This document shows, piece by piece, positions 56,640 through 64,000 of a stretch of 64,000 bases of DNA. The translations under genes and the position numbers were made by a program. This DNA is from Dichetophora obliterata. Its lineage: Eukaryota; Arthropoda; Insecta; Diptera; Sciomyzidae. The stretch's first letter is position 1, and every line of letters starts with the position of its first letter. Location: the NCBI GenBank assembly GCA_963920525.1, contig OY986438.1, positions 180,770,888 through 180,834,887 of the forward strand. The letters are read 5' to 3'. The notes below the pieces were generated by a model, which saw only the letters and a program-made list of their open reading frames with translations, did not search any database and was not told where the DNA came from.

Positions 56640-57543
56640 ACCCATTTTCATCGCTCTGGGAGGGGGGATAAAAAACATCGAAACATAAAAAAGTACGGAA
56701 AAAGTTAGACAATTACGTCTACTTTCATGTTAAAAAAATCCAAAGTTGATAAATTGAAAAACGACTGAGCTACAGCAATTTAAAAAAAACGTTATTTTTT
56801 GGGTTTAAACCACTGGTCATAACTTAAAAGAATTTTGACCGATTTTGTCTAAACTTTGAGCACTTCTTTTACATAATAAGTACTCGGTTATGAACGAAGG
56901 ATTTTTTTACAACTTAATTTTTAATTTAACAAAAAGAGCAATTTTTGGCAAAAATAAGAATTTTTTGATTGCACTTTTACCAAAAATTCAAAAACGAATC
57001 TTTTGTTAAATCCTTCGTTCCAATCCAAAATAAACTTATGCGTGTACTAAAGAAATCTTTTGGTTTTTTTAATTTTAGATAAAACAATCTTGAGTTATCC
57101 AGACTACTGCATAGAAACTTTTATTTGAGGTCACTCGGTTTTCACCACTACCACTGATCTAATTTTCAATACTTTTTTATGAAAATTTAGTAGAATATTT
57201 TTAGAGTAGTGCTTAGTAATGTACAATAATTATAAAAATATTAATAAATATGGTACTCTGGAACAAAATCACAAAATATGCTTTTTTGTATCTCAGACTC
57301 TTCCTCCCCCCCACCCCCTTAAGTAAAGATGGGTACACGGTATGTAACGTCCGCAACAAAAAGCAAAGTTTTTAAATTTGACTGTTTAGATTCATTTTTT
57401 ATTTTTTCAATCGAACCAGCTTTGTAAAGAAAGATAATAGTGCAATTTAGCCATTCCACAATCTTGCTATCACGTCTTGAACATTCGATCATTGCGGTCG
57501 GTTATTTTGGACTATTGTAACTACTAGCAAGAAAAATTTAATA
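56640..57543. other. Spacer without recognised features
   Basis: No gene or repeat boundary was recognised apart from a C-rich tract near 57305-57320. Confidence 0.4.
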
Positions 57544-57930
57544 AAGGTTCTCATGTAAGCATGTATACATGTTAACATGTATAGCATTTAAACTTTTAAT
57601 GAGCGATAAAGTGTAAATAGCGTAAATGTCGACAAAATGGCGGCTGCGGCTACGACAACATTATGACTTTTTTAAATTTTAAGCCTTTTAAAAACCTTCA
57701 TTAACATAGAAAAATAAATAAAACGTGTTCATATTTACTTCAACTACTTTAAATATGTAATGATTAGCATCAAAGGCAACCCTCATTCACACACGTAGAT
57801 TTACATGCTAGTTTACACTACAAAATAGGCTCGGAAATGATGTAAACTCACGCCCATACAAATTTTGACAGATAGTTTACAAGGCTTACAATGTTTACGG
57901 GTCAGTTACATGCTTAGATGAGAACCCTTA
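57544..57930. mobile_element. 387-bp MITE-like element
   Basis: The left end AAAGGTTCTCATGTAAGCAT and the right end, in reverse AAGGGTTCTCATCTAAGCAT, are followed inward by further GTAAACT/TACATG motifs. No clear target duplication. Confidence 0.6.
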
Positions 57931-58653
57931 TAATTGTTATTATTTACACTATTTCTGTATTTGGGGGTGCAAGAACCTCTCCGCCAATACCCCCCTGCAT
58001 ACCCACCTGGGTGGGCTTCATTCAAACACATTTATGTCCACATCAGCCAGTAAAAACAAACAATAAACCCCTAAAATGTCACCGAGGATACGCGTTATAA
58101 CGACGAAAAAAGGTTAAAGCATAAGCGAGCAAAATATAATCCGATTATGTATAATCATTATATGCGCCACGTTCCTACCTAAAACAGAAGAATTAAATAA
58201 ATAAATAAAAAACATAAAAAATAAGAAGAAACAGCAAAACTAGAGAGGAAGAAAGATGCTATTGATGCTGGGTGATGATGACCATCATAATTAACATCAA
58301 ATTACCACAAATTTACGACAGGCTTCATACAAATAACTGACAGAAAAATTCCAATGTGGTCCAGGTTAATCGAATAACCAGGCATTTTTATATCTTATCT
58401 CTTTATGCGCGCTTCTGCTCATTTAAAAGAAGAGGTGTCATTTACGACAACAAAAAACAAATAAAAACCCAACAACAAAAATGTAAACAAAATACTTTCT
58501 GTGATCAAAACTAATTTATTGTCAATCACTCCCGCACCCAGCTATAAATTCAAACAACACAGTATAAAAAAGCTGAAAAATATGTGTAATGTTTGGGATG
58601 TTCAGCAGCATGTTAACATAACAGTAACTTAACACCTACCAACTGAAACTCAC

Positions 58654-58738
58654 CTCTGTTGTTCGAATTGTGGCTGTTGTTGTTCTGTTGCTGGCTAGGC
58701 GCACTGTTTGCGCGACATAGTTTCCGAAAGAACAGCAT
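58654..58738 (-). CDS. First coding exon of an unidentified minus-strand gene
   Basis: The minus strand has ATG at 58738-58736 followed by 28 codons, MLFFRKLCRANSAPSQQQ then an Asn/Ser/His-rich stretch ending in Arg. It runs to a consensus 5' splice donor AG|GTGAGT at 58653/58648. The exon is more GC-rich than its surroundings, uses typical fly codons for a Gln/Asn-rich N-terminus, and lies about 250 bases downstream of an initiator-like site. It ends in phase 1 (one base after the last full codon). I do not recognise the protein. Later exons would be at lower coordinates or outside the window; no matching acceptor exon with homology was found, which suggests a long first intron. It is too short to be proven by composition alone. 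Confidence 0.55.
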
Positions 58739-58986
58739 CGTCGCTGCGTTGGAGGAGTCCGGCGAACGTTGTTGATATTAATTGATAATGTCAAACAATA
58801 TGGATTATATTTTTTATAATTCCTATGCGCACAATGCTTCTGATTCTTGCTTAATACGCCCACTTAAGCGAAATGTGTTGCAAATTGTTGAAATTTTCAC
58901 AGTTAGCTTTGCTGTTTATAGTTAGTTAAGTTTGAGTTAGTTGAGATTTAAATCCGTGTTAAATTTTGTGATTACAACTTTGTTGC

Positions 58987-58991
58987 ACTGA
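58987..58991 (-). promoter_or_regulatory. Putative initiator (TCAGT) of the minus-strand gene
   Basis: The minus strand reads GTTCAGTGCAAC. TCAGT is the fly initiator core, with the start base opposite 58989. It would give a 5' UTR of about 250 nt before the ATG at 58738. No TATA box or downstream promoter element was seen at canonical spacing. Confidence 0.35.
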
Positions 58992-59614
58992 ACGTTGGAG
59001 TACTGGAACGCACAGTGGTGCTGATCTTACAAAATTATTGATATTGCAAATATTTTAGAAAATGAAAAAGTTTTTACAAAATTTAAGATGAAATTATTTT
59101 TAATTAGTATTATACATTTTATAATTTTTATTAAATAATAATAAGTTTTTAGAATTATATTTGAGATTAGATTAGATTTATTTTTAGGGGCAGATTACAG
59201 TTTTCGAGGCGCCAAGATCTGAGTATGCAGTTTTGTAGTACTCATTTAGAAAAAAAGATTTACTGAAGTATTACGATTACAAATCCCATATGAAAGTTCG
59301 GCTATATCTTTCCTGATGCTTCACTGATTTGAATGATTCGCATACCATTTTCATAAAAATGAACATACTTATCTTTAGGATAAGAGATAAAACAAATAAT
59401 TTGTTTTCCAATCCGGTCACGCTTGAGACGATCTTTCTGCATCAAATAGTTTTTTTTGCATAAAACCGTTATTTTCTCTAAAAACTCCGTTACTTAGGGG
59501 AAACAAAAATCTCATATATTCAAAGCTGAAACAATGACCTTTCTTTTGGTGTATAAAATATGAAAATTGTTTTTCCTATTTAAGCTGTATTTCTCATTTT
59601 TGTATACATACTAG
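58992..59614. other. Spacer upstream of the putative minus-strand promoter
   Basis: No gene or repeat terminus was recognised; it may contain the promoter region of the 58.7-kb exon. Confidence 0.35.
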
Positions 59615-60156
59615 CAGCCCTATTCTTGTTGTTAGCTTAACAAGAAATAGTTAAGGAGCTCTTGTTAAGCTGATTGTTATGTTATGTAAATGTTGGTATT
59701 CTTAAAAATCATTAACAACATAAAAGCTTAAAAAGCTTTTAAGGTTCACCATGCATAGGCATATCGATTGCCTATTGAAAGAAGAGATGCGCTATATAAA
59801 CAGATGCTTCGAGTGCAGCTTGTGACTTTGCAAGCGCTTGAAAAATTTGCCACGGCTACAGAAAGATTTCATTATCAACACTTAAAATAAGTAAAAAATT
59901 CTTCCATTTTTCAGTTTAATGTATTTAAACTCAATATTATATTATATAATTTATATTTTTTTATTATTTTCACAACAACTTTCTATCTAAGCAAAAACAT
60001 TTCATTCGTTGTTAAGACTCTTTCTGTTACAATATTAACAAAATTGTAAGGAAAAGAGCTTTTAAATTTGCAGCAGAATACGAAACATTCACAAATTGTT
60101 AATATTAACTATTTTGTTAATGTGGTGAGCTTAGTTAAGCTGCCAGAATAGGGCTG
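59615..60156. mobile_element. CAGCCC-ended MITE, copy 2 (542 bp)
   Basis: The left end CAGCCCTATTCTTGTTGTTA and the right end, in reverse CAGCCCTATTCTGGCAGCTT, with TA following at 60157. Shares CAGCCCYATTCT and TAACAATTTG-type subterminal motifs with 50940-51209. No coding sequence. Confidence 0.68.
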
Positions 60157-61462
60157 TAAGTTCAACAGGCGTTCATTTTGAGTATGCCGCTTTGAAGTAC
60201 TTATGGTCAAAATAAGATACACTGACGAAATTACTGATTTATCGATTCTTTATCAAGTCAATGATGTTTTTTTCTTGCTAAACGTTCATTTTATCATAAA
60301 ATTAAATTCACTCCTTGATAAAATAATTTGCCTTGTACGGAATGTTGATCAAGGGCAAATCAATTTTGTATGGTGTTATTTTACGATTAAATAATTTTCC
60401 CTTGTACGGAATGTTGTTGTCACCAAATCTAACTAAGGATTATGTCCTCATTTTTTTTTTGTTGACAAAGGCAAATCATTAAACACCATACAAAATTGAT
60501 TCAAGTTTATCAAGAATATTAAGTCAGTTTGTTCGGGTCACCTATGGTTTTTGTATTACATCGGGAGGCAGCTCCAGGGCAAACTTTGAATAAAATCTTT
60601 TGATTATTTTGAGCAATTTCGTATCCGATACAACAACCAACAATTTAACGATTCAACCAACGCACAGTGTGAGATTCAATCAATCTAGGAGGACAAAAGT
60701 AAAAAAACATTTGCAAAAAAATAAATTTTTTTCTAAAAATTAAAACTGAAACTCACAGGAAGCCATGTTAAAAGTTTGAAAACGATTGCTTTATCCGATA
60801 TACTTAAAAGGGTTTTCATAAAACGGTGCTTTTTGAGTTTTTTTAAAATTATTTCAAACTCCAAAATAGCAGTTTTTTGTATTAAGTGCGCTGATTAAAG
60901 TTGTTAACTTTCAAACTTATTTTGTTATGGAAAACCTTTGTGAAGGTATGAAGATTAATTTACAATAAAATTAATTGCTTCATAAATTTAGGTTTTATGT
61001 AAATAAACTATGGAAAAAATAGCGCAAATAAAAAAAATAAAAAATTGAGCTAACACTTTGATGGACTGCCAAAAATTTTGTTTGCATATGTTTGCATACA
61101 AATTGAATTTGTTGTTGAGTTTTAATCTCATAGATAGTTCATATAGAAATTCAGCTGCTACTTTTTGCAATTTTTCAAAATATTTCCAATGTAGGGAAAG
61201 GCCTCAATATCTCAGGAATTTTTGTATTTTTACAGCTTTTTTAATAAAAAATAATTTTTTTTTTCTTCGAAAACCAAAAACCCTGCAAGTTGTTTTAAAT
61301 AGGTATTAATTGTAATAACAGAGAAGAAAGTAACAAAATTTTCTGTTGATCTAAAACAATTTAGTGTTTCCAAGTCAAAACTCAAAGTGTGAATTTTCCC
61401 TATGGGCAACTAGCTGAAACCCGGAGAGTTGATGCCACGCTCCCTTGTCCACATCCATTTTA
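60157..61462. other. Spacer with one short inverted repeat
   Basis: GGCAAATCAATTTTGTATGG near 60354 and its inverted form near 60470-60500 (CACCATACAAAATTGATT) form a small inverted repeat. No gene was recognised. Confidence 0.4.
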
Positions 61463-61595
61463 GTGGCGGCCGTAGCTTACTTAGTAGAGTGCGTGGCCCA
61501 TAAGGTAAGGAACCATGGCAGCCCGGGTACTATTCCCAACTTAGACTGAATATTTTTTCATTGAATAAATATTTCTGTTCGGCCTCCACCTAGCT
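61463..61595 (+). mobile_element. tRNA-derived SINE, copy 3
   Basis: GTGGCGGCCGTAGCTTACTT (A-box region), AGAGTGCGTGGCCC and a decayed B box GGGTACTATTCCC, then TTTTTCATTGAATAAATATT and TCTGTTCGGCC, matching the head and body of copy 1. Older than the others, truncated before the GACAATGGC block. Confidence 0.72.
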
Positions 61596-62260
61596 ATTCG
61601 ATGTCGCAAATTTTAATTATATAGGAGCGGCCACGCCCCGTTCGAGCGTCCATAAAATATTATTAGTGAATGTGTACGTGTAAATTGTTGTCGAATACCA
61701 ACTTTCGAGGCGACCTTTAACTCAAAAACTATTCGAAATCGCAAATTTGGGTTGTACTGGTATGTGAGGTAAGAATCGAACGACCCGTTCTCGAATTATA
61801 TTGCAAAAACACGGACAGCAATCTCTATTATATATATACACTCAATGAAACATCATGTAATCAAGAGGGTGTTTGAGGTAGGTCCCAACTCCAGAACAAT
61901 TTTTTTTTAGCAATGAACCAACGAATCATATCGAAATAATTTAGAATTTTGTCCAAAACTAGATTGGTCAAATTCCACACTGTGCAACGGTTACAAGGAT
62001 TTTAATGCTATAACTTTGGAACGGCAAGAGTAAAATCAAAAAAATTTTTTGAAGTGAAAACTTCTTTAGGCCCGTTGAACGATTTTGGTTAAGGGTAAAT
62101 CTTTGGTTTGCGTCATTGTCTTTTTCCGAGGAACTCTCGTCATCAATACAGACAGCAAAGATAACAAGATAGGAAACTTAGAAAACATAAGAAAGCAACC
62201 ATCAATAAGTTCCTCTGCTGACGCATCGTTCTTTCCCCACCCTTTGCTCCGCTGCGAAAC
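61596..62260. other. Spacer without recognised features
   Basis: Contains TATATATATACACTC near 61830 and no recognised gene. Confidence 0.35.
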
Positions 62261-62263
62261 ATT

Positions 62264-62606
62264 AGCTGCATTCCCGTGGCACTAGATCAGATCAAATCTC
62301 AGTAAAACAACGTTAGTTCAACTTTATATCAATTTGTCATCAGAGTCTTGAAACAGCTGTTTTAAGAACAATAACATAAGAAAACAAGAATACCAAAACG
62401 CCCATTGAGCGGTGAAACGTCAAAATAGGAAAATGAATAGTTATTTAGATTTACCAACTATGTTCGTTTCGATAAAAAATGCTTGAAACTTGGCAGCATT
62501 TTAAGATCAGAAATAGAGCTAGAAATCGAGCTGGTTTTAATTTTTGTTTTCGTTTTGCAAATAAAATAGAGCCGCGCTCTAGATCAACGACCACGGGAAT
62601 GCACCT
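62264..62606. mobile_element. AGCTGCRTTCC-ended MITE with ATT flanks, copy 2
   Basis: Ends AGCTGCATTCCCGTGG and, in reverse, AGGTGCATTCCCGTGG, followed inward by CTAGATCA on both sides. ATT flanks both ends (62261-62263 and 62607-62609), as for 51481-52130. Confidence 0.75.
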
Positions 62607-63029
62607 ATTGAACGTTACTGTTTTTTTCAATGCGTATGTAGAGCTAGCTGTAGGCTAAAATGAAATAAATTTTTGATATTTGCTTTTTGTTTGACTGGCC
62701 GTGAAGTCTCTTTTAATGCCTCCACTTGAGATCTTGCTACCAGGCAAACAAAAAACATAGCAATCAAAGTGCTGTTTATTTTCCGCCGCCAATTCGGTTC
62801 ATCCCCTCTAACGTTGCGCAACCGATGTGATACTGCTCTTCTCTGTTCATCGTTGTAGTAGATTTACTTGGTAATTGTTGTTGTAAATGTATTTTAGTTC
62901 AGCTATAAATCTACATATACACTGACAGAAAAACAGTAAATATCCTTCATGATTTCTTTACGAAGGAACGATTTGTCAGCAGATAAACTTATTGATGGTT
63001 GCTTGCTGCCATAGTAGAATTAGACAAAG

Positions 63030-63200
63030 TAGTGTTAGGGCTGAATGTGTTCTCTTTCTCAGTGACCATAACTGTCAAACCCATCCATTTTGATATATTT
63101 GCCAATTCTTGCTTTCATATTGCATTCTCATTGGTTCCAGATTTTGTATGAAATGTCAACTTTTGACAGTTTCGGTCACCGGCTCTCCGCCCTAACACTA
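63030..63200. mobile_element. Hairpin MITE (about 171 bp)
   Basis: TAGTGTTAGGGC at 63030 is mirrored by GCCCTAACACTA ending at 63200, and inner GTGACCATAACTGTCAAA pairs with TTTGACAGTTTCGGTCAC. No coding frame. Confidence 0.7.
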
Positions 63201-63360
63201 CCTTGTTTAATTTTGCTGCATTTGCTGAGCGCCTGGTAGCCAATATCCAAGAGCGTGGAATTGAGTTTCATGACCAACAACATTTGTAGTTTTATAAATG
63301 TCGCCAGCATATTCTCTGACTGGGACATGCGACATGGTATAATAAGTAATAGGTAGGAGT

Positions 63361-63645
63361 GACATTTCGTGTTTCGACCATCGAATGTCAAGCAAAAAAA
63401 AATAAAATAGCGAACGTGTGTCACACACATTGGTCGCATTCAGAGGAGTGACCTGCTGTGAATGGATCATTTAATTGCAAAGGTTTCTCAGTCAAATTTA
63501 AAAAAAAAACCGTTGCCAACTATTGACTCCGCTGAAAGCTGCCAATGTGTGTGACACACGCACTTTATATTGTTTTCTTTTGTTTGAAATTTGATGGTCG
63601 CAGCTTGTGAGAAAACAAGTAGTTGTCAAGGCTACCTAATAATAA
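63361..63645. repeat. Dispersed repeat shared with 51785-51910
   Basis: 63525-63645 (GACTCCGCTGAAAGCTGCCA, GTGTGTGACACACGC, TGATGGTCGCAGCTTGTGAG) matches 51785-51910 in the same orientation. 63361-63445 carries the same sequence inverted (GTGTGTCACACACATTGGTC), so the region is itself an imperfect inverted repeat. Confidence 0.65.
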
Positions 63646-64000
63646 TTTTATCATGAGTGGAACTGCGTCGTCCAAAAATTTGTTGTTTCTTAATTTAGCT
63701 ACCATAAGCCTATAGTATCTTTTTTTGAAGATATAATGCAATGATTAATGACACAAACAGTGAAAATAATGTAAATGAAATTCAATGAAATTCATGTAAA
63801 TACAAATTCTATGTATACGTATTTTAAGTGTATATTTTTGTTATATCAATTATTTCAATAAGTTTAGTTTATATTTTTGTTTATGTTTTGCTTTGTTTTT
63901 TTATATTAAAACGCATAATTTAAAATATAATGAAATGATAAAAGACGAAAATAATGTGCATTAATGATGAACCGGACTCCAGGATTCCAGGGAATACTTA
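63646..64000. other. Spacer to window end
   Basis: AT-rich; nothing recognised. Confidence 0.35.

Overview
The window looks like AT-rich, transposon-dense DNA of a brachyceran fly. The only convincing protein genes are a fly OCA2/hoepel (P protein) gene copy on the plus strand (4700-6517) and a short first coding exon with a consensus splice donor on the minus strand (58654-58738). Everything else is mobile elements, their wrecks, foldback/MITE-type repeats, tRNA-derived SINEs and satellite DNA. The dense mixture of Tc1, hAT, Helitron, CR1/Jockey-type LINEs and SINEs would fit a tephritid-like fly, but I cannot name the species.

1-15661 is dominated by a tandem duplication. Bases 1-4699 recur at 10963-15661 with a constant offset of 10962 and no difference in any stretch I compared. 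The simplest reading is that a 10962-bp unit (4700-15661) was duplicated head to tail. The window then starts inside the upstream copy, and 4699/4700 is the novel junction. That junction cuts a small TTA-flanked MITE, which is intact at 15633-15771, and joins it to the hoe reading frame without a start codon. A collapsed or expanded assembly could give the same pattern.

Within the unit, 7973-14463 is a nested composite. A Tc1-type element (terminal CAGTGGCTCACAACG, TA flanks) holds a degenerate LINE in minus orientation. A 1946-bp Helitron-like element interrupts that LINE exactly between A and T, and a second Tc1-type element (13006-14269) with a decayed transposase sits at the LINE's upstream edge.

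15630-27000 is a series of non-autonomous elements: two hairpin MITEs, a 1.4-kb foldback, a 1.5-kb hAT-like element, a dispersed repeat carrying a hAT MITE with a perfect 8-bp duplication, a SINE nested in a terminal-repeat element, and diverged repeats. 27000-31560 is an AGTAGAAAT-rich minisatellite interrupted by a decayed LINE.

33840-45530 is a zone of hexanucleotide satellites. Its centre is a 4.5-kb almost pure array of AGATAA, AGATAG and AGATTA blocks (33911-38436). A nearly complete LINE with an intact 994-codon ORF2 separates it from AAGTAT and AAGTTT blocks.

45690-64000 has further MITEs and foldbacks, three more tRNA-like repeats, a second terminal-repeat element sharing its ends with the one at 23.8 kb, and the minus-strand promoter and first exon near 58.7-59.0 kb. 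I saw no rRNA gene, CRISPR array or functional tRNA.
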